Shown here one piece after another: positions 1-6,805 of a stretch of DNA of 14,109 nucleotides. The DNA is from Hadesarchaea archaeon. Lineage in GTDB: Archaea > Hadarchaeota > Hadarchaeia > Hadarchaeales > Hadarchaeaceae. The stretch covers positions 1-14,109 of the forward strand of contig JAGMBM010000102.1 in the NCBI GenBank assembly GCA_023129675.1, written 5' to 3'. Position 1 is the first letter of the stretch; each line of letters starts with the position of its first letter. The notes beneath the pieces are model-generated. The model was not told the origin of the DNA. It saw only the letters and a list, made by a program, of their open reading frames with translations, and did no database searches. The translations under genes were made by a program, and so were the position numbers.

Positions 1-860
1 TTTCCTACGGAATCCTGAGGACCACGGAGGGCTGCCACGCCCGCGGCTTGCACAAATCCCGCGACGCACGATGTCGATGCCTGCTGTACCTTATTTATCT
101 CCGCAATCAACTCGACCGGCGCAATCGCATAACCCAGACGCCAGCCGGTCATCGCATAAGCTTTCGAGAAGCCGTTGACGTAAATCGTGCGCTCAGTCAT
201 ATTTGCTAGCGACAACACACTCACATGCTTTCCCTCGTACACCAAACAATCGTAAATCTCGTCTGACAAAACCCAAAGGTCGTGATCGATTGCGATATCA
301 ACTATAGGTTGAAGGTCTCCTTGCTGCATCACCGCACCGGTTGGATTGTTCGGATAATTGATCACTATCATCTTCGTTTTTTTCGTCAGCGCATCTTGCA
401 CCTTTTCTGCCTTCACCTTGAATTCGTCGGCCCGCGAAGCTTCGACGAATACCGGCTTAGCCCCAACCACCCGCACCATAGGCTCGTAGGTCCAGCAAGG
501 GCTAGGGATAATAACCTCGTCGCCGGGATCGAGCGCTGCGACCATTGCACAGAAGATAGCGTGCTTAGCCCCGGGGGTGACGATGACGTTTTTTGTGGTT
601 GTGGTGATGCCCTTCGTAGCTAGGTGCTCCGTGATCGACTCGCGCAGCTCGGGCAGGCCGGCACTCGGCGTGTATTTGGTCATCCCGCGCGCGAGGGCCT
701 CCTCCGCGGCTCGCTTGATGTGAGCCGGCGTGTCGAAATCCGGCTCGCCGACCTCCATGTGGATGATGTCCTTACCCTGGCGCTCGAGTTCTTTGGCAAG
801 ACCGAGGACTTTGAGCGTGCTCGAGAGAGGTATTTCATTCATGCGCTTGGCAGGCTCCAA
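1..860 (-). CDS. Aspartate aminotransferase-like PLP enzyme (class I/II aminotransferase), partial
   Basis: Cytosolic fold-type I PLP aminotransferase, probably acting on aspartate or a related amino acid. About 286 N-terminal residues are present. The C-terminal ~100 residues lie beyond base 1, so the gene is cut by the window and not broken. Visible motifs are the N-terminal 'GEPDFDTP' substrate loop, 'YTPSAGLPELR', 'NYPNNPTG', 'LSDEIYD' (the Asp that pairs with the PLP pyridine nitrogen) and 'NGFSKAYAMTGWRLGY', in which the Lys (codon at 162-164, residue ~233) is the Schiff-base lysine. I chose the TTG start at 860 because it gives the family's usual N-terminus (EPAKRMNEIPLSSTLKV) and follows a GCGGGGG ribosome-binding site. 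The ATG at 842 is the alternative. It is transcribed divergently from lysS. Family assignment is firm; substrate is inferred. Confidence 0.93.
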   Translation of the reverse strand, partial: MEPAKRMNEIPLSSTLKVLGLAKELERQGKDIIHMEVGEPDFDTPAHIKRAAEEALARGMTKYTPSAGLPELRESITEHLATKGITTTTKNVIVTPGAKHAIFCAMVAALDPGDEVIIPSPCWTYEPMVRVVGAKPVFVEASRADEFKVKAEKVQDALTKKTKMIVINYPNNPTGAVMQQGDLQPIVDIAIDHDLWVLSDEIYDCLVYEGKHVSVLSLANMTERTIYVNGFSKAYAMTGWRLGYAIAPVELIAEINKVQQASTSCVAGFVQAAGVAALRGPQDSVG

Positions 861-912
861 CTTAACCCCCGCTAAGATTTTAGGTGTTTAATATAAACCT
901 ACTTCGGTCTGC
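861..912. promoter_or_regulatory. Divergent promoter between aminotransferase and lysS genes
   Basis: The 52-bp gap contains a single AT-rich, nearly palindromic TATA-like box, TTTAATATAAA (887-897). Read on the plus strand it lies about 20-26 bp before the lysS ATG, implying a leaderless lysS transcript. Read on the minus strand it predicts transcription starting near 867-870, leaving a very short leader with the GGGGG ribosome-binding site before TTG 860. Promoter use is inferred. Confidence 0.6.
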
Positions 913-2502
913 ATGCATTGGATCGATCGCGTTGCAAAAGCCTTGCTCAAGCGGGACAAAAGACACGTCATCGCAAGCGGCATCTCGGTCTCTGGCCACA
1001 TCCACATCGGCCATTGCAACGACATCTTCATAGCCGATGGGGTTCGAAGGGCGCTCGAGGAGTTGGGAGGCGAAGGGCAGGCTTTTTGGTACGCCGACGA
1101 CTTCGACCCCATGCGCCGGATACCCTGGCCATTAAATGAGGGCGAGTTGGCTGAAAAATACAAGCGGTACTTGGGAATACCCTACATCAACATCCCCTCT
1201 CCCGACCCGAACTACAAGAACTTCGTCGACTTCTTCGCTCGCCCATTCATCGAATCGCTCGACGATTTCGGGATCGATGTGAAGATTTACTCAGGTGCAG
1301 AGATTTATCGAAGCGGGAGGATGGCAGGCCCAACCCGAACTGCACTCGAGCACGCCGACAAAATCCGCGCAATTCTCAACCGATACCGCTCCAAGCCATT
1401 GCCCGAGGACTGGTTGCCCTACGATGCATTGTGCGAGCGATGTGGTAGGCTTGCAACTACCCGATCACTCAGCTGGCACGATAACTATGTAAGTTACAAG
1501 TGTGAGGGAAGCGACTACGTAGCCGGTTGTGGTCACGAGGGCGAGGCCGACTTCACCAAAGGTCAAGGTAAACTGACTTGGCGGGTGGAGTGGCCCGCGC
1601 GCTGGAAGTTACTCGGCGTTACCTGCGAACCTTTCGGCAAAGATCATGCGGTCGTCGGAGGAAGTTACGACACGGGCAAGTTAATCGCAAAGCAAGTTTT
1701 CAAATGCAATGCTCCTTACCCCGTGCCCTACGAGTGGGTTAGCCTCAAGGGCAGGCGAATGTCTTCTTCGGAGGGAGTCGTATTCACGCTCCCCCAGTGG
1801 CTCGAAATAGCCGAGCCCGAGCTTCTGCGCTATTTCATCTTCAGGAGCAAACCCATGAAGGCCAAGGAGTTCGACCCCGGGCTAGCGCTGCTTGACCTTT
1901 ACGATGAGTACGACTTAGTCGAGCAAGTTCACTTCGGCATGGTTGAGGCGAGTGCTCGTAGGAGGGAACAGTTCAAGCGCATTTACCAGCTCTCCCAACT
2001 TCGCAAAACACCAAGACGGCGAGTGCAACGCATTCCGTTCAGGTTCGCCACAGTACTGGCCCAAGTCATTCGGGATGAAAAGCATGCGATTAACGTTTTA
2101 ACTTCCCGGAGGATGCTAACCGACCCAAGCAAATCCGATATCGAGCTAGCTTTCCGCCGCTTGAGTTGCGCGCGGAATTGGGTGTCCAAACATGCACCCA
2201 AGCGTTTGCAATTCAAGGTTGCTGAAACCTTACCAGCCGAAGCTGTACAGCTCCTCACCAAAAAACAAAAACAGGGTTTAACACAACTGGCTGCTGATCT
2301 TTCCTCGCGCGATTTCACCCCGGTCGAACTTCACAATCACATCTACGAACTCGCGCAGAGGGTAGGGCTAAAAGCACCAGAGTTATTCAAGGCGATCTAC
2401 CTCGCTCTGCTGGGTCGTGAGTCCGGACCCCGCGTGGGCAACTTTATTTCTGTTCTCGATAAGGAGTTCATCATCCAGCGTCTCAGGGAAGCTGCTCTTT
2501 GA
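913..2502 (+). CDS. lysS: Lysyl-tRNA synthetase, class I
   Basis: Charges tRNA-Lys with lysine in an ATP-dependent reaction. This is the class I form used by many archaea in place of the class II enzyme. The 529-residue length is normal for the family. The Rossmann-type catalytic domain shows the first signature as 'SGHIHIGH' (residues 27-34) and the KMSKS-like loop as 'RRMSSSEG' (Met283 with Ser284-286). A cysteine-rich insertion with C174, C177, C197, C206 and H208 looks like the zinc-binding element of archaeal class I LysRS. The C-terminal ~170 residues form the helical anticodon-binding domain. The ATG at 913 starts the usual 'MHWID' N-terminus. There is no ribosome-binding site, consistent with a leaderless mRNA. 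The 3' end overlaps the convergent nucleotidyltransferase gene by 20 bp. Confidence 0.97.
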   Translation: MHWIDRVAKALLKRDKRHVIASGISVSGHIHIGHCNDIFIADGVRRALEELGGEGQAFWYADDFDPMRRIPWPLNEGELAEKYKRYLGIPYINIPSPDPNYKNFVDFFARPFIESLDDFGIDVKIYSGAEIYRSGRMAGPTRTALEHADKIRAILNRYRSKPLPEDWLPYDALCERCGRLATTRSLSWHDNYVSYKCEGSDYVAGCGHEGEADFTKGQGKLTWRVEWPARWKLLGVTCEPFGKDHAVVGGSYDTGKLIAKQVFKCNAPYPVPYEWVSLKGRRMSSSEGVVFTLPQWLEIAEPELLRYFIFRSKPMKAKEFDPGLALLDLYDEYDLVEQVHFGMVEASARRREQFKRIYQLSQLRKTPRRRVQRIPFRFATVLAQVIRDEKHAINVLTSRRMLTDPSKSDIELAFRRLSCARNWVSKHAPKRLQFKVAETLPAEAVQLLTKKQKQGLTQLAADLSSRDFTPVELHNHIYELAQRVGLKAPELFKAIYLALLGRESGPRVGNFISVLDKEFIIQRLREAAL

Positions 2503-3217
2503 GTCGGATTTTTACTTCCGGATGGCTCTGTACCAGCCGCTTAAAAACCTCCTCGAAATTTTCGTCCGGCATGAGTGCGCGTTTGATGAAAATCCCAGTG
2601 CGGCCCACATCTTCCCTACGGGTTAGAACCTGCACGCGCTCCCGAACAATATCTAAACCAACACCGACCCGCTTTGCCACCTCAGCTTCTTTTCTCATAA
2701 CTGGACCTTCAACATGCCCTTGCGGCGTGGGCTCGATTAACATCAGGCGCTTATCGACACCTGGCACGCGAACCGCTTGCTTGACCTGCTCGGAGCTTGC
2801 CGCGCCCCCGAAATAATAGAACTCGACCTCTAGCTGCTTCGGCTTCACCAGCGGGAAAGTGATCAAGCGGTCCTCTTCGATATAAATGTGCGCCTTCGGG
2901 AGTTGCCAGGGCGTCGCCACGGCTATCTCCCGGTTCATTGGCTCGAGCTTGGCCTCTCGAAGAGCTAGTTCGATCTTGTAGGATGGCACGACGTGAGGTA
3001 CAAACACATCAACATCACTACCTTTCCTGACGTCCCCCCTGGCGACGCTCCCGTACAAGATCGGATTTAACCCTCGCTTCACCAGAACTTCCATCAGTTC
3101 CAGCGCGCGCTTCCGTAGCTCCTCAAAAAGTTGCCAGCGCTCTCCATCGTAAACAATTTCGACGATGTCGGCGGAGCGAACTGGCTTGACCATATCAAAG
3201 CCCTGTTTCATGATCAC
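2483..3217 (-). CDS. Pol-beta superfamily nucleotidyltransferase (archaeal, COG1665-like)
   Basis: Predicted nucleotidyltransferase of unknown substrate. The Pol-beta/MNT signature is clear: 'YGSVARGD' (residues 55-62) followed by 'KGSDVDVFVP' (65-74), giving the Gly-Ser and the Asp-x-Asp metal ligands. The remaining ~165 residues are not a recognised tRNA-binding or PAP domain, so this is neither the CCA-adding enzyme nor a typical MNT toxin (those are ~100 residues). Length and layout fit the conserved archaeal family of stand-alone predicted nucleotidyltransferases. Start is uncertain: GTG 3217 gives 244 residues and overlaps the upstream flavoprotein gene. ATG 3211 follows GGTGAT. ATG 3193 begins 'MVKPVRSADIVEIVYD', which looks like the family N-terminus and lies just after the upstream stop. 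It is last in a minus-strand cluster and overlaps lysS tail to tail at 2483-2502. Confidence 0.85.
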   Translation of the reverse strand: MIMKQGFDMVKPVRSADIVEIVYDGERWQLFEELRKRALELMEVLVKRGLNPILYGSVARGDVRKGSDVDVFVPHVVPSYKIELALREAKLEPMNREIAVATPWQLPKAHIYIEEDRLITFPLVKPKQLEVEFYYFGGAASSEQVKQAVRVPGVDKRLMLIEPTPQGHVEGPVMRKEAEVAKRVGVGLDIVRERVQVLTRREDVGRTGIFIKRALMPDENFEEVFKRLVQSHPEVKIRLKEQLP

Positions 3218-3734
3218 CGATGACGAAATTCTTGCCGGACACGTGGAGCAAGGGTTTCACTTGCTCGGCATTCAGCCTCCCCGCCTTCATCGCGCCCTTC
3301 CGTGCATGCGCCGCGACGACCCTTCCTGCCACCACAACGTACTCGGGTCCCTGATGGGTCCAATCGAGTTTGCACTCCAAATTAACCGGACACTCGACGA
3401 TTCGCGGCGGCTTCACTTTTTCGGAGGGTTCCCAGTTCAGGCCAGCCTTCTCGAGCTCGTTGACCCCCCGTGGAAAACTCTTGCCGCAGGTGTACATCTG
3501 CTTCTTGATCCGCTCGGGGACGAGGTTAAGGACAAATTCTTCCGTCTCACTAACATTGCGATAGGTATCACTCTCATAACTGGTCGAGAAAATAACGATC
3601 GGTGGTTCCGACTCAACCGGCGTCACCCACGACATCGGTGCGGCATTGATTCGCCCATTTTTGTCAACCGTGGTGATCAATACGAGGGGCCGCGGGGCGA
3701 TCAAACGATAGGCATCCTCCAAATCGACCAACAT
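3195..3734 (-). CDS. Flavin reductase-like FMN-binding split-barrel protein
   Basis: Small cytosolic flavoprotein of the flavin reductase-like (DIM6/NTAB, COG1853) family, which binds FMN in a split beta-barrel and often serves as an NAD(P)H:flavin oxidoreductase or electron carrier. The N-terminus 'RPLVLITTVDKNGRINAAPMSWVTPVESEPP' shows the family pattern of a beta-hairpin with 'G-x-x-N-x-A-P-x-S', followed by 'SYESDTYRNVSETEEFVLNLVP'. At 179 residues it has normal length with no extra domain. The ATG at 3734 is preceded by GAGGTGATC, a strong ribosome-binding site that overlaps the stop codon of cutA, so translation of the two is probably coupled. The natural electron donor and acceptor cannot be read from the sequence. 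Confidence 0.9.
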   Translation of the reverse strand: MLVDLEDAYRLIAPRPLVLITTVDKNGRINAAPMSWVTPVESEPPIVIFSTSYESDTYRNVSETEEFVLNLVPERIKKQMYTCGKSFPRGVNELEKAGLNWEPSEKVKPPRIVECPVNLECKLDWTHQGPEYVVVAGRVVAAHARKGAMKAGRLNAEQVKPLLHVSGKNFVIGDHETGL

Positions 3735-3738
3735 GCGA

Positions 3739-4050
3739 TCACCTCAAACTTTTCCCAAGCCACTTTAAATATTCAGGTAGGCCTCGCTCGATCCGCAGGG
3801 CGAGAATCTCCGGTACCTCGTAGCTGTGGAGTTCCTTTATACGAGGGATCAGGCGGTCAAGTTTTTTCATCGAGGTCTTTGCCACGACCAATACCTCCCT
3901 CGCACGCTCGACCTTACCACGCCATCTGTATACGGAGGTCACGTTCGGGACTGTGCTCACGCACGCCGCGAGCTTTTCGGATACAAGCCTTTCAGCCAAC
4001 CGCTTAGCCTCGACCCGATTCTTCACCATCGTCAGCACCACACAGAACAT
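3739..4050 (-). CDS. cutA: CutA family divalent-cation tolerance protein
   Basis: Small trimeric ferredoxin-fold protein of the CutA1 family, associated with tolerance of divalent cations (copper in E. coli); its biochemical role in archaea is unsettled. Diagnostic segments are 'RLVSEKLAACVSTVPNVTSVYRWRGKVERAREVLVVAKT' and 'ELHSYEVPEILALRIERGLPEYLKWL', matching the family's conserved core and its 'HPYEVPEI' motif (Pro replaced by Ser here). ATG 4050 gives 103 residues starting 'MFCVVLTMVKN', the normal length. A TTG at 4065 would add five residues. Neither has a ribosome-binding site, so a leaderless mRNA from the box at 4079-4086 is likely. It is first gene of the cutA, flavoprotein, nucleotidyltransferase cluster. 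Confidence 0.93.
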   Translation of the reverse strand: MFCVVLTMVKNRVEAKRLAERLVSEKLAACVSTVPNVTSVYRWRGKVERAREVLVVAKTSMKKLDRLIPRIKELHSYEVPEILALRIERGLPEYLKWLGKSLR

Positions 4051-4109
4051 GTTATCAAAAAACAAGGGGGAGACAGGGGTTTAAACTTTGCCGCGTGTTT
4101 AAACACGGG
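4051..4109. promoter_or_regulatory. Divergent promoter with two GTTTAAAC palindromes (cutA / M50 protease)
   Basis: Two identical 8-bp palindromes GTTTAAAC lie at 4079-4086 and 4097-4104, 18 bp apart. The second sits in a 14-bp perfect palindrome CGTGTTTAAACACG (4094-4107). The first is centred ~27 bp before the protease ATG and ~33 bp before the cutA ATG, so it can act as a TATA-like box in both directions and would give leaderless or nearly leaderless transcripts. The second palindrome would then cover the protease transcription start and could be an operator. Function is inferred from position only. Confidence 0.5.
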
Positions 4110-5306
4110 ATGGCATTGGGCACGCTTTGGTGGTTGTTGGTCGTCTTGGCTGCTCTGGCTGCACTGTGGGCAATCATACTGCTCGCCAATCGCAGGTACG
4201 ATCTGAAAAAGCGGGGATTCACCATCTCCCCGGGCTTTGTGATGTGGCGCACCAAGCGAGGGCTACAGTTCATCGACCGCGTGGCAAAATCCTCCAAGCG
4301 GGGGTGGCGCGCGTTTGGGACCGCGGCCGCAGCAATCGGGATATTTCTGATGGCGTTCGTCTTCTTCAATGTCGCTTTTAACGCTGTGATCACTTTCACA
4401 CAACCCGTCCGGGCGCTTCCAGGTGTGCGCTTCGTGCTGCCCGGCATTGTCCCTGGTCTCACCATCTTTGCGTGGTTGGTGAGCATAGCGAGTGTACTTT
4501 TTGTACACGAGTTCGCCCATGGGTTCGTGCTACGCGCGCAAGGGCTTGAGACGAAATCCGTGGGCGGGATGTTGTTGGTGGCGCTCCCCGGCGCCTTCGT
4601 CGAACCAGATGAAAAACAATTGAAGAAAGCGCCGATATTGAAGCGCCTGCGCGTCTTCGGAGCGGGATCATTCGCAAACGTTTTATTTGCATTTTTGTAT
4701 TTGGGTATCATCTTACTTCTCTTGGTCCCAAAGCCGGGCGTTTACGTTTCCGGTGTCGCTGAGAACTATCCCGCAGAAAACGTGCTCGATCCAGGGATGC
4801 GCATCTATAGTATCGACAACGTGCTCATAAACACATATGAGGATTTCAGCAGCTTCATGAACAACACTAAGCCAGAGCAAATTATCCAAATCTCAACTGA
4901 CAACGAGAATTTTCAAATTGAGCTGGCAGAACATCCGGAAAATGAAAATAAGGGTTTCATTGGAATAGGATCAATCTCAGCGCCTTCCCACTCCGAGTTC
5001 ACCAACCCGCTGTTCGATGCGTGGGTGATGATGTCGGAGCTAACGGGGCACTCTGTGTTCCACTCGTACGTTTACCACGCACGCGTACCGTGGGGGTTAA
5101 TAGATATAATAAAGTGGATGTTCGTCCTAAATTTTGGCATCGGGCTGTTCAACCTGCTGCCGGCCGTGCCGCTCGATGGAGGTTACATCTTCCAGGGCAT
5201 GGTCGAGCGAGCGAGCTCCAAGCGAACGGCCAGACGCGTGAGCCACGCACTCTCGATAATCGTGCTGGCATTGATCATCGTGAACTTCATGCCCATGCTT
5301 GCGTGA
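4110..5306 (+). CDS. Site-2 protease-like intramembrane zinc metalloprotease (M50) with PDZ domain
   Basis: Polytopic membrane protease of the S2P/RseP family, which cleaves transmembrane substrates within the bilayer. The sequence shows an N-terminal hydrophobic helix (residues ~4-25), further helices at ~70-95 and ~115-135, the catalytic zinc motif 'HEFAHG' (H133, E134, H137), and the third metal ligand in 'LLPAVPLDGG' (D356). Between them 'FVEPDEKQLKKAPILKRLRVFGAGSFANVLFAF' is typical of the family. Residues ~208-290 resemble a PDZ domain ('ENVLDPGMRIYSIDNVLINTYEDF'). The last helix is at ~378-395. The ATG at 4110 gives 398 residues. An in-frame GTG at 4095 lies inside the palindromic promoter and is less likely. 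It is first gene of a plus-strand cluster ending in the tRNA thiolation pair. Substrate unknown. Confidence 0.94.
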   Translation: MALGTLWWLLVVLAALAALWAIILLANRRYDLKKRGFTISPGFVMWRTKRGLQFIDRVAKSSKRGWRAFGTAAAAIGIFLMAFVFFNVAFNAVITFTQPVRALPGVRFVLPGIVPGLTIFAWLVSIASVLFVHEFAHGFVLRAQGLETKSVGGMLLVALPGAFVEPDEKQLKKAPILKRLRVFGAGSFANVLFAFLYLGIILLLLVPKPGVYVSGVAENYPAENVLDPGMRIYSIDNVLINTYEDFSSFMNNTKPEQIIQISTDNENFQIELAEHPENENKGFIGIGSISAPSHSEFTNPLFDAWVMMSELTGHSVFHSYVYHARVPWGLIDIIKWMFVLNFGIGLFNLLPAVPLDGGYIFQGMVERASSKRTARRVSHALSIIVLALIIVNFMPMLA

Positions 5307-5310
5307 TAAA

Positions 5311-5526
5311 ATGACCCACATCAAGGTTACAGTAAAACATGTGGGCAAGAAACACAAACGCGAATTTCGACTCGGCCCACACGCTACCATTGCTGACCTG
5401 CTCAAGGAGCTAGGCCACAACCGAGAAACCATCGTCGTGAGGCGCAACGGGAAGATAGTGGTAGAGGAAGAGTGCCTCGCCGATGGTGACCTCATCGAAA
5501 TTTTACCCATCGTCACAGGTGGCTAG
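5311..5526 (+). CDS. Ubiquitin-like sulfur carrier protein (MoaD/ThiS/TtuB-like)
   Basis: 71-residue beta-grasp protein ending in 'IVTGG'. The C-terminal Gly-Gly is the residue pair that is adenylated and converted to a thiocarboxylate in MoaD, ThiS, TtuB and the archaeal SAMPs. Core pattern: 'IKVTVKHVGKKHKREFRLGPHATIADLLKELG' then 'IVVRRNGKIVVEEECLADGDLIEILPIVTGG'. The ATG at 5311 follows the protease stop by 4 bp, with GTGAT upstream as a weak ribosome-binding site. A TTG at 5299 is possible but overlaps the protease. The following gene encodes a TtuA-type thiolase that begins directly after this stop codon. A role as its sulfur donor is therefore the best inference; use in molybdopterin synthesis or protein conjugation is not excluded. 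No E1-like activating enzyme is in the window. Confidence 0.9.
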   Translation: MTHIKVTVKHVGKKHKREFRLGPHATIADLLKELGHNRETIVVRRNGKIVVEEECLADGDLIEILPIVTGG

Positions 5527-6486
5527 GTGCTCAAGTGTACCTTTTGTGGGCGGCGCGCGGCTTATAACCGCCGCTATGCGGGCGTGCTTCTCTGCGATCG
5601 TTGCTTGATCAAAAGCGTTGAAAAGCGCTTCCGGCGCGCGATCGCCGAACACAAACTTCTCTTGCCCGGCGAGCGGGTTGCGGTGGCGGTATCAGGGGGC
5701 AAAGACAGCGTCGCGGCAATGCACTTGCTGGTCGAGTATTGCAGGCTCAAAAATTGCGAGCTTGTGACGATAACGATCGATGAGGGGATAAAGGGGTACC
5801 GCGATCAAAGCATAGGCGTAGCCCGGGACAACGCGAAATCGTTGGGCATCGAGCACTTTGTAGTGAGCTTTAAACGAATTTTCGGCGCGACGCTCGATCA
5901 AATGGCCAGGCGCGCGAGAGCCAGAAAAACTGAGCTGAATCCTTGCACCTACTGCGGGGTGATGCGCCGTTCGCTACTCAACCAAGCTGCCCGCGAACTG
6001 GAGGCGGACAAACTCGTCACCGCACACAATCTCGACGACGAAGTCCAAGCAATCATGCTCAACTACGTGCGGGCCGACTTCTCTAGGCTCCACCGCCTCG
6101 GGCCAGCCTATTCACCGCGCGAGGGCTTCGTACCTCGCATCAAGCCTCTGCGCGAGATCCCAGAGAAGGAGGTGGCGCTCTACGCCCTGCTCCGCGGTCT
6201 AGAGGTGCACCTCGCCGTCTGCCCTTACGTGGGGGGAATCCACACCGAGATTCGCGATTTTTTGAACCTGCTCGAGGCCAACCACCCAAACTCGAAGTTC
6301 ATGATCCTTCGGATGTTTGACCGGCTGAAGCCCCAGCTCGCGCGAATCGTGCCTGAATTTGAAATGCGAAGGTGTAAAAGTTGTGGCGAGCCAACCTCAG
6401 CGATCATTTGCAAGAGCTGCGAACTCTTAAAGGGACTGGGATTGAGGCGGCTGCGGAAAACCCTTATTTCTCCAAAATCCAGTTAA
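5527..6486 (+). CDS. tRNA 2-thiolation enzyme, TtuA/NcsA (TtcA/Ncs6/CTU1 family)
   Basis: ATP-dependent tRNA thiolase that adenylates a uridine C2 and replaces the oxygen with sulfur. All family landmarks are present. An N-terminal zinc knuckle uses C4, C7, C23 and C26. The PP-loop is 'SGGKDS' (residues 56-61). The cysteines C140 and C143 in 'PCTYCG' and C232 in 'VCPYVGG' correspond in order and spacing to the three iron-sulfur-cluster cysteines of Thermus TtuA. A C-terminal zinc knuckle uses C283, C286, C295 and C298. 'HNLDDEVQAIMLNYVR' is also conserved. The GTG start at 5527 abuts the stop of the sulfur-carrier gene and has AGGTGG just upstream. Whether it thiolates position 54 (TtuA-like) or wobble U34 (NcsA/CTU1-like) cannot be decided from sequence alone. 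Its 3' end contains the likely 7S RNA promoter. Confidence 0.95.
   Translation: MLKCTFCGRRAAYNRRYAGVLLCDRCLIKSVEKRFRRAIAEHKLLLPGERVAVAVSGGKDSVAAMHLLVEYCRLKNCELVTITIDEGIKGYRDQSIGVARDNAKSLGIEHFVVSFKRIFGATLDQMARRARARKTELNPCTYCGVMRRSLLNQAARELEADKLVTAHNLDDEVQAIMLNYVRADFSRLHRLGPAYSPREGFVPRIKPLREIPEKEVALYALLRGLEVHLAVCPYVGGIHTEIRDFLNLLEANHPNSKFMILRMFDRLKPQLARIVPEFEMRRCKSCGEPTSAIICKSCELLKGLGLRRLRKTLISPKSS
6460..6470 (+). promoter_or_regulatory. Probable promoter of the 7S RNA / tRNA-Ser unit
   Basis: The sequence CTTATTT (6463-6469) preceded by AAAA, a possible BRE, is centred about 25 bp before the 5' end of the 7S RNA at 6491, the normal archaeal spacing. It lies within the last codons of the thiolase gene. 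Confidence 0.5.
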
Positions 6487-6490
6487 ATAC

Positions 6491-6802
6491 GGCGGCGAGC
6501 TAGGCGGGGGGTTAGCGGTCCCCTGTACCAGAAATCCGCTATACGCTGGGCCGAAGCTCGGGGAAGGCGCTGGAACCCTGCGTCGACCTAACTTTCGACG
6601 AGGAAGTCCCGTCCCGCAGGGTCGGCGGCGGTAGGGCCTCGGTCGTAAGGTCGAGGAGAACTGCCCTCACCTGTCGAACCCGGCTAGGGGCGGAAGTCAG
6701 CAACCGTGGGCAGGACGTGCGACGCTTGCGGACAACGGGACGGAGATCGGGGTTAGCAATCGCCGTGGGGGGAAGGCGTCAACTTCGGGCGCGCTCGCCG
6801 CC
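6491..6802 (+). ncRNA. ffs: Signal recognition particle RNA (7S RNA)
   Basis: RNA scaffold of the archaeal signal recognition particle, which targets membrane and secreted proteins to the translocon. The ends pair perfectly over 10 bp (6491-6500 with 6793-6802), forming the archaeal helix 1. The Alu domain has the conserved run 'GTCCCCTGTACC' near 6519-6530. Helix 6 is the hairpin 6637-6656 closed by a GUAA tetraloop (6645-6648), the GNAR loop recognised by SRP19. Helix 8 carries the SRP54 site: 'GGC-GGAA-GUC' (6689-6698), flanked by UAGG on the left and AGCA on the right, the asymmetric and symmetric loop bases. The length of about 312 nt is typical of archaea. The 3' end lies 3 bp before tRNA-Ser, so RNase P cleavage of the tRNA leader could also trim the 7S RNA. 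Confidence 0.95.
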
Positions 6803-6805
6803 TTT

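Noticed and set aside
282-875. Plus-strand open frames of 113 and 83 residues
   Set aside because: They lie antisense to the aminotransferase, which reads continuously with all its motifs on the minus strand.
3165-4007. 280-residue open frame on the plus strand opposite cutA and the flavoprotein gene
   Set aside because: It is the mirror of well-supported minus-strand genes, has no domain pattern, and arises from the GC-rich codon bias of those genes.
4055-4711. 218-residue minus-strand frame opposite the protease
   Set aside because: The plus strand encodes the HExxH protease with membrane helices; the opposite frame has no ribosome-binding site or family pattern.
6491-6802. RNase P RNA instead of 7S RNA
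   Set aside because: The GUAA helix 6 loop, the GGAA helix 8 with UAGG and AGCA flanks, and the Alu CCCCTGTA segment are SRP features; RNase P signature segments are not seen.
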